DNA of 64,000 nt from Spirochaetae bacterium HGW-Spirochaetae-2 (GTDB lineage Bacteria; Spirochaetota; Spirochaetia; Sphaerochaetales; Sphaerochaetaceae): positions 124,001 through 188,000 of the forward strand of contig PGXW01000013.1 in the NCBI GenBank assembly GCA_002839355.1. The letters run 5' to 3'. Positions 1 to 7,632 of the stretch are shown here, in pieces. The notes beneath the pieces were generated by a model, which was given only the letters and a program-made list of their open reading frames with translations, was not told the origin of the DNA and did not search any database. How positions within the stretch are numbered: the stretch's first letter is position 1; every line of letters starts with the position of its first letter. The translations under genes and the position numbers were made by a program.

Positions 1-262
1 CCTCGGGTTCCTAGGGGCAAGCAGCGACATGGGTTTCAACCAGTTGAGCAGCCAGATCTCGACCTTGTTCTATTTCCTCAACCGCGAGTATGTGATGCAG
101 GAGATGGCCGATCCCCGGTTTATCGACGGACGGTGTGGAAAGCTCGTGTCAAAGGGTGTTGAAGTCGGAATATTCGGCGAAGTGCACCCTGCGGTTCTGG
201 AAAGTTGGGGTATTGCCATGCCGACCGTTGCATGTGAGATAGATCTGGATTTGCTGAAGTAG
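1..262 (+). CDS. pheT: Phenylalanyl-tRNA synthetase beta subunit, C-terminal end (5' cut)
   Basis: The reading frame is open from base 2 and ends at a TAG at 260-262, so only about 86 C-terminal residues are visible. The visible part contains LGFLGASSDMGFN and the stretch GIFGEVHPAVLESWGI, typical of the C-terminal catalytic-like core of PheT, where the beta chain packs against the alpha subunit during charging of tRNA-Phe. The end after EIDLDLL has no anticodon-binding B8 extension, which fits the shorter archaeal/spirochaete-type beta chain. The enzyme is cytoplasmic. A strong terminator follows 18 bases downstream. The assignment rests on a short fragment, so the subtype is inferred. Confidence 0.75.
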   Translation, partial: LGFLGASSDMGFNQLSSQISTLFYFLNREYVMQEMADPRFIDGRCGKLVSKGVEVGIFGEVHPAVLESWGIAMPTVACEIDLDLLK

Positions 263-266
263 ATCG

Positions 267-1259
267 TCAAGGCACGATGAAGGTTCCCGTTACAGCCGAA
301 CGCTGTTCATGCGGGAGCCTTTTTGTTTCCCATGGTCCGATCGGGACCGTGTGGGTTTCGCTCGGCAACAATCCCTTCACCAGGAGGAAGTCGACCCGTT
401 CGCTGAACCTGGAACCGGTGGTTGTTAATTCCCAGGTGGTTCCGGGAGCTGTTTCGGCATCGTAATGGGTCAAGCGCCAACTGTCCATATAGCCTTGCTC
501 GTCGAGAAGGTCCGCCATTGGCCATGCGAACGGTATCCTATAGGGGTGTCCTTCAGCGGTCTCGAACCAATCGTCACCAGAAGGCTCGCCCAGGGATGCG
601 AGTACCAGGAGAGGATAGTTCCCGGTGAATTGCACGAGGGGCTCCATATGTGCTTTTCTCGTTTCATGCGCTTCGAGGATCGTGTCGGTCCAGGCTTCTT
701 CTGTGGATTCGGCCAGCAGGCTTTGGAACACGTTCGAATCCTGGATATCCATGAGGGCTATCGCCAGTGTTTTTCCTGAATCGAGACTCGCAACCACAAA
801 TGGACTTTCGGCGTCCAACACCTTCAAGTCGGTGACCAGCAACCGTGTGCTGTCGAGGAGCGTGGAGTTGGAGGGGAATTTGGAGGCGACATGTGCGATA
901 GACGAAGCCTCGCCGGTAAAGCCCAGGATATCCATATTGGCTTTCATCGCTTCTTCGACAATGCGGTCGAGGAGGCCGGGGGAAGCTTGGCACGGCAATG
1001 GAACCAACGCCGCGGTGAATGTATCTACCAAAGTGGTTGGCCGTGGCTGTGGTGTCGTAGCCATACCCGATAGCGGTTGTTCCCCTATCGCTTCGGCAGG
1101 TTGTGCAGCCTTGGTCGTTGGAAACGGTGTCTCGGGGATCGACCGATCAGCCGGAATCACCTGTCTTGCGTCTGCATAGGTGTAGGTCATGCATGAGGTA
1201 GCCACAGCCAGGACCATCAACAGAAGGCTTGCCGAGAGGATTTTCTTCAATAGTAGCAT
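267..1259 (-). CDS. Putative lipoprotein of unknown function
   Basis: 330 residues. The N-terminus is a lipoprotein signal peptide (MLLLKKILSASLLLMVLAVA followed by TSC, Cys23 the likely lipidated residue). A Pro/Thr/Ala-rich linker (about residues 35-75) leads to a soluble domain with no motif that I recognise. The domain has several short hydrophobic strand-like stretches (for example SPFVVASLDSGKTLAIALMD) and a Trp-rich second half. It starts 3 bases after the peroxiredoxin stop, so it is the last gene of a three-gene minus-strand operon with bcp and a zinc-ribbon protein. Its 3' end overlaps the pheT terminator. An envelope location is supported by the signal; no function can be given. 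Confidence 0.75.
   Translation of the reverse strand: MLLLKKILSASLLLMVLAVATSCMTYTYADARQVIPADRSIPETPFPTTKAAQPAEAIGEQPLSGMATTPQPRPTTLVDTFTAALVPLPCQASPGLLDRIVEEAMKANMDILGFTGEASSIAHVASKFPSNSTLLDSTRLLVTDLKVLDAESPFVVASLDSGKTLAIALMDIQDSNVFQSLLAESTEEAWTDTILEAHETRKAHMEPLVQFTGNYPLLVLASLGEPSGDDWFETAEGHPYRIPFAWPMADLLDEQGYMDSWRLTHYDAETAPGTTWELTTTGSRFSERVDFLLVKGLLPSETHTVPIGPWETKRLPHEQRSAVTGTFIVP
280..325 (+). terminator. Rho-independent terminator of pheT
   Basis: A 10-bp stem (280-289 with 312-321, one G-U pair) encloses a second perfect stem ACAGC/GCTGT (292-296 with 302-306), followed by a T run at 320-324. It lies inside the 3' end of the convergent lipoprotein gene, so the last codons of that gene also encode this hairpin. 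Confidence 0.8.
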
Positions 1260-1262
1260 GAC

Positions 1263-1724
1263 TCAAGCCTCTTGTAGGAACGTTGCGATTTCTTCACCAT
1301 GGGACTGCGGGGATACTTTCGGCCAACTCTTGATCAATATTCCTTGCGGGTTGAAGATGAACGTGCTGCGCAATACGCCGATCGATGTCTTGCCATAACT
1401 GGTCTTCTCACCCCAAGCACCCAAAGCCTCAAGCAGTCGGTGCTCCGGGTCGGAAAGGAGGGTGAAGTTCAGGTTATACTTTTCTTTGAACTTGCGGTGC
1501 GAAGCCGGGGTATCGGGACTGACTCCGAGGACAATGGCCCCAGCCTGCGCAATGGCTGACGATTGGTCGCGGAAAGAACATGCCTCCGCGGTGCACCCGG
1601 GAGTGTCGTCCTTGGGATATGCATACACGACCACATTTCGACCGGAGTAATCCTGCAGGGTAACGGTATTGTCCTGATCGTCCGTCACTGGCACCGAAGG
1701 TGCGGATGAACCGAGGGAAAGCAT
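1263..1724 (-). CDS. bcp: Thioredoxin-dependent peroxiredoxin, BCP/PrxQ type
   Basis: 153 residues, the usual length for BCP-family peroxiredoxins that reduce hydrogen peroxide and organic hydroperoxides with electrons from thioredoxin. The active-site segment DTPGCTAEACSFRD carries peroxidatic Cys44 and a second Cys49 four residues later, as in atypical two-Cys PrxQ. The start is chosen at 1724 because a perfect AAGGAGG lies 6-7 bases upstream; an upstream in-frame ATG at 1748 lies before that ribosome site and overlaps the preceding gene's end. It sits between a zinc-ribbon protein and a lipoprotein in one operon. With tpx at 30 kb this gives the cell two thiol peroxidases, fitting an oxygen-sensitive anaerobe. 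Confidence 0.9.
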   Translation of the reverse strand: MLSLGSSAPSVPVTDDQDNTVTLQDYSGRNVVVYAYPKDDTPGCTAEACSFRDQSSAIAQAGAIVLGVSPDTPASHRKFKEKYNLNFTLLSDPEHRLLEALGAWGEKTSYGKTSIGVLRSTFIFNPQGILIKSWPKVSPQSHGEEIATFLQEA

Positions 1725-1740
1725 GGGGGACCTCCTTGGG

Positions 1741-2028
1741 TCAATCATCGTTGAAGAGCGAGAAGAAACGGGACCGTGCCTCTTCCTGGCTTTTTATCTG
1801 CTGAGCGTCCGAAGTTTCCTTCATGACGAAAAAGTCGCAGAAGTTTGCCAGATCCTTGTATACGACCGGTTCATCTATATCTTCCCGACACTCGTGATAC
1901 GCACTTGGATCATAGAAGCGGCAATTCAGGCACACCTTGAGCGGCCTGCCACAGAAGGCACATGCCGAGGCGTGGCCGACGGTCATTGCAGAGGGGACTT
2001 CCGTACCACAAAAATGACAACTGCTCAT
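1741..2028 (-). CDS. Small zinc-ribbon protein of unknown function
   Basis: 95 residues starting MSSCHFCGTEVP. Three CxxC pairs are visible (CHFC, CAFC, CLNC) plus further single cysteines (HEC, NFC), so the N-terminal half probably binds one or two zinc ions. The C-terminal half is charged and polar (KSQEEARSRFFSLFNDD). The start at 2028 is preferred over an upstream in-frame TTG at 2064 because AGGGA precedes it closely and the zinc knuckle begins right after it. It is the first gene of the operon with bcp and the lipoprotein. The organisation hints at a redox or stress link, but no function is known to me. Confidence 0.7.
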   Translation of the reverse strand: MSSCHFCGTEVPSAMTVGHASACAFCGRPLKVCLNCRFYDPSAYHECREDIDEPVVYKDLANFCDFFVMKETSDAQQIKSQEEARSRFFSLFNDD

Positions 2029-2097
2029 GGTCCCTAGTGTACCAACGAGTTGGCATTGGAGCAAGTGAAATCGGCTCGGCTCCCATTCTCGGCCAAG

Positions 2098-2502
2098 CTA
2101 ACGAAGCTGCAGCCGGGTACCCAATTCGGCGATTTCCCCCTCCCCATACTGCGTCTTGGTGGGAATGAAGCGCTTGCCATCCCCATCATAGCGTGGAATC
2201 ACGTGGATATGGAGGTGCGGCACTTCCTGTCCGGCTGCCGGGCCATTGTTGATTATGATATTGGTGGCCTCGGCTCCCAATTCACTTCTCAGTACCGCAT
2301 CGATCCGTTGGACAATTTCCATGAGGTGTCCCAAAACCTCCACGGGACAATCCCCGACTGTCGGATATGGATGGCGGGCAATGACCAGTGCGTGGCCTTT
2401 GTTTACCGGAGCTATATCGAGAATGGCGATACAGGTATCGTCGGCATGTAGTTGTACCGAGGGAATTTCCCCTGAAATAATCCTGCTGAAAATCGTTTCC
2501 AT
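2098..2502 (-). CDS. HIT family nucleotide hydrolase/transferase
   Basis: 134 residues with the family motif HLHIHVIPR near residues 96-104 (His-x-His-x-His), whose middle histidine attacks the alpha phosphate of nucleotide substrates. The start METIFSRIISGEIP is the classic HIT/HINT N-terminus. An ATG four codons earlier is less likely because GGAGG lies just upstream of the chosen one. HIT proteins of this type (HinT-like) hydrolyse AMP-lysine or aminoacyl-adenylates in the cytoplasm. It is read away from fusA and is probably monocistronic or leads into the zinc-ribbon operon 69 bases downstream. Confidence 0.88.
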   Translation of the reverse strand: METIFSRIISGEIPSVQLHADDTCIAILDIAPVNKGHALVIARHPYPTVGDCPVEVLGHLMEIVQRIDAVLRSELGAEATNIIINNGPAAGQEVPHLHIHVIPRYDGDGKRFIPTKTQYGEGEIAELGTRLQLR

Positions 2503-2607
2503 ATTCGCCTCCATGGTTGGATATTCTATCAGTTTTCGCTCCAGAGGGCCAGAGAAGTCTTGTTTTGCCAGTTCCCGCCGTTCGTGAAATTCTCACAATT
2601 TCATAGG

Positions 2608-2641
2608 TTGGAAAGGATTGAACAATTGTTCATAATATACT
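2608..2641 (+). promoter_or_regulatory. Candidate fusA promoter with embedded palindrome; 312-base intergenic region
   Basis: A TATACT box (2636-2641) follows a perfect 12-bp palindrome GAACAATTGTTC (2620-2631), with a poor -35. The rest of the gene-free stretch from 2503 to 2814 holds no open reading frame I believe. It includes imperfect hairpins around 2661-2686, 2713-2726 and 2750-2764, and would give fusA a leader of about 165 bases ending in an AGGAAGAGG ribosome site. Confidence 0.5.
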
Positions 2642-2814
2642 AGAATCCGTTCGGTACGCTGGGATAAAGCATACCCGACCCATATGCCCAACTTGTTGTA
2701 AATTCTCGTGTTAGCCATGGGCTATGTCGGAAACCCAATGATATCTACGACCGATGATGCGTCGGCTTTTATGGAAGCCTGCGGACTACGGCGATAAAGG
2801 AAGAGGAATCATCT

Positions 2815-4914
2815 ATGTCTGAAATTACCAAAATGAGAAACATCGGAATCAGTGCCCACATCGACTCTGGGAAAACCACTCTTTCCGAACGTATTCTCTA
2901 CTATTCCAATAGAATCCACGCTATCCATGAAGTACGTGGTAAAGATGGCGTCGGCGCCACAATGGATTCAATGGAACTTGAACGCGAACGGGGAATCACC
3001 ATTGCCTCCGCGGCCACGAATGTCTCTTGGAAAGATCATCCGATCAATGTCATCGACACTCCGGGGCACGTTGACTTCACTATCGAGGTCGAGCGTTCCT
3101 TGCGTGTGCTCGATGGGGCCATACTTGTCCTTTGTTCGGTTGCGGGAGTGCAATCCCAGTCCATTACCGTCGACCGCCAGATGAAGCGCTACCGGGTTCC
3201 CCGAATCGCATTCATCAACAAGTGTGACCGTACCGGGGCGAATCCGATTCGTGTCAAGCAACAGTTGATCGACAAGTTGGGCTTGAACGCCGTCCTTTTG
3301 CAGATTCCCATCGGGTTGGAAGACCGCCTGCAGGGTGTCGTCGACCTGATTACCATGAAAGCCATCTATTTCGACGGACCCAGTGGTGATATTCTCCGGT
3401 ACGAGGATATCCCCGCCGAAATGCAGGAAGATGCGGCTGTAAAGCGCGAAGAGATGCTCGATGCTGTCTCCCTCTGTTCCGACGAGCTCATGGAAGCTAT
3501 GCTCGAGGAAGCAGTCACCGAAGATATGATCTACAAGGCCATCCGCAAAGGAACCATCGCACTGGAATTGGTTCCCGTGCTCATGGGTTCGGCCTACAAG
3601 AACAAGGGTATACAGCCATTGCTCGATGCGGTCATCGGGTATCTTCCCAATCCGACCGAAGTTACCAACACCGCACTCGATATCGACAACGAGGAACAGG
3701 CTGTGGTCCTGAAGGCAGACGAGAAGCTCCCTGCGGTTATTCTCGGATTCAAGCTTGAGGATGGCCAGTACGGTCAGCTCACCTATATCAGGATTTATCA
3801 GGGCAAGCTCAAGAAGGGCGACGAATTGGTGAATACCCGTAGCCGAAAGAAGTTCAAGGTCGGCCGTTTGGTCAGGATGCATGCCAGCTCCATGGAAGAC
3901 ATCGTCGAAGCGGAATGTGGTGATATCGCGGCACTGTTCGGTGTGGAATGTGCTTCGGGCGATACCTTCTGCCACCCCTCGTTGAACTACTCCATGACTT
4001 CCATGTATGTCCCCAAGCCGGTCATCAGCCTATCGATCAACCCGATCGACAAGAAGTCGGCTGACAACATGGCAAAGGCCCTCAATCGCTTCACAAAGGA
4101 AGATCCGACCTTCAATACCTATGTCGACCCCGAATCGAACCAAACGATTATCCAAGGTATGGGAGAGTTGCACCTTGAAGTCTATGTCGAGCGGATGCGC
4201 CGTGAATACAAGGCCGAGGTCGTGACCGACCGTCCGGAAGTCGCCTACCGTGAAGCTATCAGCCAGCGTGCGGAGTTCAACTATACGCACAAGAAGCAGA
4301 CTGGTGGTTCCGGTCAGTACGCCCGGGTCGCCGGATATATCGAACCAATCGAAGAAGGCGAGGATGCGAAGGAATACGAGTTTGTCGACATGATCAAGGG
4401 CGGTGTCATTCCTTCCGAATACATCCCCTCCTGTGACAAGGGCTTCCAGAATGCGGTCAAGAAGGGAACCCAGCTCGGATTCCCGGTAGTCGGCATTCGT
4501 GCAGTGGTAAACGATGGTGCATACCATGCCGTCGACTCGTCCGACCAGGCTTTCCAGACTGCCGCACTCAGTGCTTTCCGTGAAGTGTACGATAGGGCAA
4601 AGCCGGTAATCCTGGAACCTGTCATGAAGGTGAGCGTTGAAGGTCCGACTGAATTCCAAGGGAATATTTTCGGAAGCATCAACCAGCGCCGGGGTATCAT
4701 TATCAGCTCGACCGAGGATGGTGCGGCTTGTACCGTCGATGCCGAAGTTCCCTTGTCGGAAATGTTCGGATATTCGACAGTGTTGCGTTCGTTGACACAA
4801 GGTAAGGCGGAGTTCACCATGGAGCTTGCGAAGTATAGTAGGGTTCCTACAAGCGTGAGCGAGGAGCTGAAGGCCGCATACCAGGAAAAAAGAAGGAAGG
4901 AACAGGGCAAGTAG
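2815..4914 (+). CDS. fusA: Elongation factor G, spirochaete/mitochondrial EFG1 type
   Basis: 699 residues, full length. The G domain shows AHIDSGKTT (P-loop), RGITI (switch I), DTPGHVDF (G3) and NKCD (G4), followed by domains II-V ending at residue 699. The switch region has [16 protein letters not shown] instead of the usual bacterial form; this [16 protein letters not shown] pattern is that of mitochondrial EFG1 and the spirochaete/deltaproteobacterial spdEFG1 group, which carries out translocation while a separate spdEFG2 does ribosome recycling (shown for Borrelia). It stands alone, not in the str operon, with its own promoter region and a strong terminator. Ribosome site AGGAAGAGG precedes the ATG. 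Confidence 0.95.
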   Translation: MSEITKMRNIGISAHIDSGKTTLSERILYYSNRIHAIHEVRGKDGVGATMDSMELERERGITIASAATNVSWKDHPINVIDTPGHVDFTIEVERSLRVLDGAILVLCSVAGVQSQSITVDRQMKRYRVPRIAFINKCDRTGANPIRVKQQLIDKLGLNAVLLQIPIGLEDRLQGVVDLITMKAIYFDGPSGDILRYEDIPAEMQEDAAVKREEMLDAVSLCSDELMEAMLEEAVTEDMIYKAIRKGTIALELVPVLMGSAYKNKGIQPLLDAVIGYLPNPTEVTNTALDIDNEEQAVVLKADEKLPAVILGFKLEDGQYGQLTYIRIYQGKLKKGDELVNTRSRKKFKVGRLVRMHASSMEDIVEAECGDIAALFGVECASGDTFCHPSLNYSMTSMYVPKPVISLSINPIDKKSADNMAKALNRFTKEDPTFNTYVDPESNQTIIQGMGELHLEVYVERMRREYKAEVVTDRPEVAYREAISQRAEFNYTHKKQTGGSGQYARVAGYIEPIEEGEDAKEYEFVDMIKGGVIPSEYIPSCDKGFQNAVKKGTQLGFPVVGIRAVVNDGAYHAVDSSDQAFQTAALSAFREVYDRAKPVILEPVMKVSVEGPTEFQGNIFGSINQRRGIIISSTEDGAACTVDAEVPLSEMFGYSTVLRSLTQGKAEFTMELAKYSRVPTSVSEELKAAYQEKRRKEQGK

Positions 4915-4940
4915 GCCCTGCCTGTGTGAAATCCTGCACA

Positions 4941-4973
4941 ACCGGTCCGAAAGGGCCGGTGTTTTGTTTTTTT
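4941..4973 (+). terminator. Rho-independent terminator of fusA
   Basis: ACCGGTCC (4941-4948), tetraloop GAAA, and GGGCCGGT (4953-4960) form an 8-bp stem with a G-U pair, followed by a T-rich tract of 13 bases to 4973. Confidence 0.9.
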
Positions 4974-5004
4974 CATTGTTTTCTAACAATTTTCGAAGAA
5001 TGTT

Positions 5005-5031
5005 TTGCCCTTTGCAAAACCGTGGTATACT
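5005..5031 (+). promoter_or_regulatory. Extended -10 promoter for the RecA-fold ATPase gene
   Basis: TGGTATACT (5023-5031) is an extended -10 (TGn plus TATACT). A weak -35 TTGCCC lies at 5005-5010 with a short 15-base spacer. The transcript would start near 5038 and carries GGAGG (5051-5055) before the ATG at 5065. Confidence 0.55.
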
Positions 5032-5064
5032 TTAATGACATCAACATCTCGGAGGATGCGTAGT

Positions 5065-5772
5065 ATGGAAATTCAAGAGTTAAATGCTTTGAGCCCGCTG
5101 AGGGCGTTCGATGAGTCGCTGAATGGTGGATTGGGAAAAGGAAATCTTGGTGTTCTCGTTTCCCGACACGGAATCGGAAAGACCGCATGTCTGGTGCATC
5201 TTGCGACAGACAAGCTTTTCAGAAACGAACATATCATCCATGTCTCTTTCTCCGGTAATGTGGAACATGTGATCAATTGGTATAAGGAAGTTTTTCGTCA
5301 GATTTCCGAGAACCGTTCCCTTGAGGATGCGGCGACAGTCTACAATGAGATACTTGCCAATCGCGTGGTCATGAACTTCAGCCAGGAGAACGTCTCGGTT
5401 GAAAAGGTACTCTCCAGCCTGGAAACGCTTATCCGTCAAGGTTCGTTCAATGCCGATGCCATCATGTTCGATGGGTACAAACTCACTGTCGCGACAGAGG
5501 ACGACGTGAGGAAGATCAAACAGTTTGCCATGGACCTCCGGGTCGAAGTCTGGTTCTCTGTCTCCCCGGTACGACCTGATGTACAGTTCGACGATAATGG
5601 TGTCCCCAGTACTATCCTGAGATATGAGAGCCTGATCGATGTTCTGATCGGTTTGAAATACAATGAAACGATGGACAAGGTTATCATGACACTTGTGAAG
5701 GACGGCGAAACCATAGATCCCAAGCCGATGCGTGTCACACTTGATCCGAAGACGATGCTGATCTCCGAGTGA
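5065..5772 (+). CDS. RecA/KaiC-fold ATPase-like protein of unknown function
   Basis: 235 residues. A DnaB/KaiC-like beginning (ALSPLRAFDESLNGGLGKG) leads to a degenerate P-loop SRHGIGKT at residues 33-40, then alternating strands and helices ending in a strand-rich C-terminus. A Walker-B-like hydrophobic strand ending in Asp (ADAIMFDGYKL) is present. The start is fixed by GGAGG ten bases upstream. It lies alone between fusA and ispF with its own promoter and terminator. Single-domain RecA-fold proteins of this size recur in spirochaetes without an assigned role; nucleotide binding is likely, hydrolysis and partner are unknown. Confidence 0.75.
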   Translation: MEIQELNALSPLRAFDESLNGGLGKGNLGVLVSRHGIGKTACLVHLATDKLFRNEHIIHVSFSGNVEHVINWYKEVFRQISENRSLEDAATVYNEILANRVVMNFSQENVSVEKVLSSLETLIRQGSFNADAIMFDGYKLTVATEDDVRKIKQFAMDLRVEVWFSVSPVRPDVQFDDNGVPSTILRYESLIDVLIGLKYNETMDKVIMTLVKDGETIDPKPMRVTLDPKTMLISE

Positions 5773-5783
5773 AAGGTATACGG

Positions 5784-5808
5784 CCGGGCGAAAGCCCGGT
5801 CTTTGTTT
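5784..5808 (+). terminator. Rho-independent terminator
   Basis: A perfect CCGGGC-GAAA-GCCCGG hairpin (5784-5799) is followed by TCTTTGTTT. It ends the ATPase transcript ten bases before the convergent ispF stop codon. Confidence 0.85.
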
Positions 5809-5817
5809 GAAGCAGGG

Positions 5818-6324
5818 TCAGACCCAGTCTTCCAGCAGCTCATCTCCGTCGGTCATATGCTTCCGTAGCAGGACGACCGATTGCGCTATGATCGCTTTAC
5901 CCTCTCCCACTTCCCCCAAGAGACCTTCCGCGGTCTTGGCTTTGACCGAAATCCTATCGAGGGCAATCGAACAGGCTTGCGCCAGCGATTCGCGTATCGC
6001 TTGGACATGTGGCCGTAGCTTGGGGTTTTGGAGGATTACCGTACAGTCGATGTTTTCGATTTCATAGTCGTCGAGCATGCCCAAGACACGTTGCAGCAGG
6101 TAGATGCTGGACACATCCTTGTAGGCGTCGTCCGAAGGTGGAAAATGCATTCCTATATCACCCTTGGCCAGTGCTCCCAGCAGTGCGTCTACAATCGCAT
6201 GGACCAGGACGTCTCCATCGGAGTGTCCTGCCTCGCCAAGGGGATTGGGTATCTCCACTCCACCAAGCAACAGCTTTCTTCCCGGGACCAACGGATGTAT
6301 ATCCCAACCGGTTCCTATCCTCAT
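5818..6324 (-). CDS. ispF: 2-C-methyl-D-erythritol 2,4-cyclodiphosphate synthase
   Basis: 168 residues. It cyclises CDP-methylerythritol 2-phosphate, the fifth step of the MEP isoprenoid pathway, in the cytoplasm. The N-terminus MRIGTGWDIHPL gives metal ligands Asp8 and His10, and HSDGDVLVH gives the conserved loop with His34 and ligand His42; the C-terminal KAKTAEGLGF-like segment is present as KAKTAEGLLGE. The start codon overlaps the ispD stop in an ATGA, so the two are translationally coupled. Isoprenoids made here would feed the polyprenyl diphosphate synthase at 42 kb. Confidence 0.95.
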   Translation of the reverse strand: MRIGTGWDIHPLVPGRKLLLGGVEIPNPLGEAGHSDGDVLVHAIVDALLGALAKGDIGMHFPPSDDAYKDVSSIYLLQRVLGMLDDYEIENIDCTVILQNPKLRPHVQAIRESLAQACSIALDRISVKAKTAEGLLGEVGEGKAIIAQSVVLLRKHMTDGDELLEDWV

Positions 6325-7034
6325 GACAGTTCCTCCGAATCCGGAATATCCTGCGCGACCGTTATCTTGCGGTTGTTCAGGTCACCCTCGCTGGTTCCCA
6401 CCAAACCACCGAAATCCATATAGATCTCCGTGTCGTCGAGGTAGTTCTTGTCATTGGTGGCCGCCTTGCGATGTGCCTCGAGTATCTCGGGGAATCGGAA
6501 TATCTGGGGAGTCTGGACCGTAGCCATCCCGGTCCTATCGACATGGGAGACGATTTTCCCCTCCCTATCGATCATTTTCACCGAATCGTGAATCGGTAGT
6601 ACCGGTGCGGCTCCCCCGAATACCGTGGCAATGGCGAGGGTGGAAATGATGGTTTCTTCGGTTATCCAGGGCCTGGCACCGTCATGGACAAGTGCATACT
6701 GGATTTTAGGTGCATGGGAAGCAAGGGCCTCAAGACCCAGCAGCACCGATTGTTGACGTGTTTCACCGCCCTGCACGAGCAGCACGGGAACAGGTGAAGC
6801 GAACAGAAGATTGTCCAAGGCGACTTCGGCTTCATCCCTATATCCCTCTGCGTACGTGACAACAACTATCTTGAGCCCCGGCAGGGAAAAGAAAGGTGCC
6901 GTGGCATGATACAGCACGCTACGGTCGTCGAGAGGGATGAATTCCTTTTTCTTTTTCGCAGGATTATCCGAGGAGTTGAAACGACTGCTGCTGCCTGCAG
7001 CGGTAATGATGACACCATGCGCGGGGAAGGACAC
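6321..7034 (-). CDS. ispD: 2-C-methyl-D-erythritol 4-phosphate cytidylyltransferase
   Basis: 237 residues. It joins CTP and methylerythritol phosphate, the third MEP pathway step. The nucleotide-binding signature appears as ITAAGSSSRF with downstream basic cluster AKKKKEF, then VHDGARPW and TVQTPQIFR, all IspD hallmarks. The start is a GTG at 7034 whose G is shared with the carD TAG stop, and its end overlaps ispF by 4 bases, so carD-ispD-ispF form a tightly coupled operon. The run of four lysines in the signature loop is longer than usual but should not hinder function. Confidence 0.93.
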   Translation of the reverse strand: MSFPAHGVIITAAGSSSRFNSSDNPAKKKKEFIPLDDRSVLYHATAPFFSLPGLKIVVVTYAEGYRDEAEVALDNLLFASPVPVLLVQGGETRQQSVLLGLEALASHAPKIQYALVHDGARPWITEETIISTLAIATVFGGAAPVLPIHDSVKMIDREGKIVSHVDRTGMATVQTPQIFRFPEILEAHRKAATNDKNYLDDTEIYMDFGGLVGTSEGDLNNRKITVAQDIPDSEELS

Positions 7035-7558
7035 TAGGATTCCTTTTCTTTTGGATCTCTTTCCAATTTGCCGAAAATCAGAGCCTCAAGCTCTTCCCGG
7101 GGGCGTCCAAGCGAAAGGGCGGTCTCATCGACCAAAATCCGCAAGGCGTTGTCATAGAGCTTCCGTTCTTGTACGGGAAGTTCCTTGATCTTGCTTCTGT
7201 GATAGAGAATCTGCACGACCTTGGCAATGGAGGCGATCGAACCCTGTTTCAAAAGATCGACATTCATCTGGTAACGGGCTTTCCAGTCGACGGGAACCTG
7301 TTCTAGCTTGTTGGAGATTCCGTTGATTGCCGCGAGGGCTTCCGACGATTCGACAATTGCCCTGATTCCCAGTTCCTCGGTCTTGTCGACGGGAACCATG
7401 ACGGTCATGTCGGATATCTCCAGAAAAATTTCATAGTACAGGGAAGTGTTGCCTCTAAGAGTCTTCTTCTCAATCTTATTGATGACTCCAACACCCTGGA
7501 GGGGATAGACCACATGGTCTCCTAAAGCAAATAATCCGGTTTTTTCTGAAGATGTCAT
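7034..7558 (-). CDS. carD: CarD family transcription regulator
   Basis: 174 residues. The N-terminal RNA-polymerase-interacting Tudor-like domain is visible as LFALGDHVVYPLQGVGVINK, with YYEIFLEISDMTVMVPVDK continuing it. The C-terminal half is helical with basic residues, as in CdnL/CarD proteins that bind RNA polymerase beta and stabilise open complexes at many promoters. It heads the operon with ispD and ispF, a pairing also seen in other bacteria. A TTGTTC/TATAAT promoter ends 7 bases before its ATG, so the mRNA is probably leaderless, and no Shine-Dalgarno sequence is seen. Confidence 0.93.
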   Translation of the reverse strand: MTSSEKTGLFALGDHVVYPLQGVGVINKIEKKTLRGNTSLYYEIFLEISDMTVMVPVDKTEELGIRAIVESSEALAAINGISNKLEQVPVDWKARYQMNVDLLKQGSIASIAKVVQILYHRSKIKELPVQERKLYDNALRILVDETALSLGRPREELEALIFGKLERDPKEKES

Positions 7559-7565
7559 ACCGGTG

Positions 7566-7594
7566 ATTATACCCTAAAATCGGGTTGTGAACAA
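7566..7594 (-). promoter_or_regulatory. carD operon promoter (leaderless type)
   Basis: Read on the minus strand: TTGTTC (7594-7589), a 17-base spacer, and a perfect TATAAT (7571-7566). Only 7 bases separate the -10 box from the carD ATG at 7558. Confidence 0.8.
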
Positions 7595-7632
7595 GTATGG
7601 CAATTAATCGGTCTATACGCTATATTTTCACG

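Noticed and set aside
2968-3975. A 335-codon frame antisense to fusA
   Set aside because: EF-G is full length with all G motifs; the antisense product has no family features.
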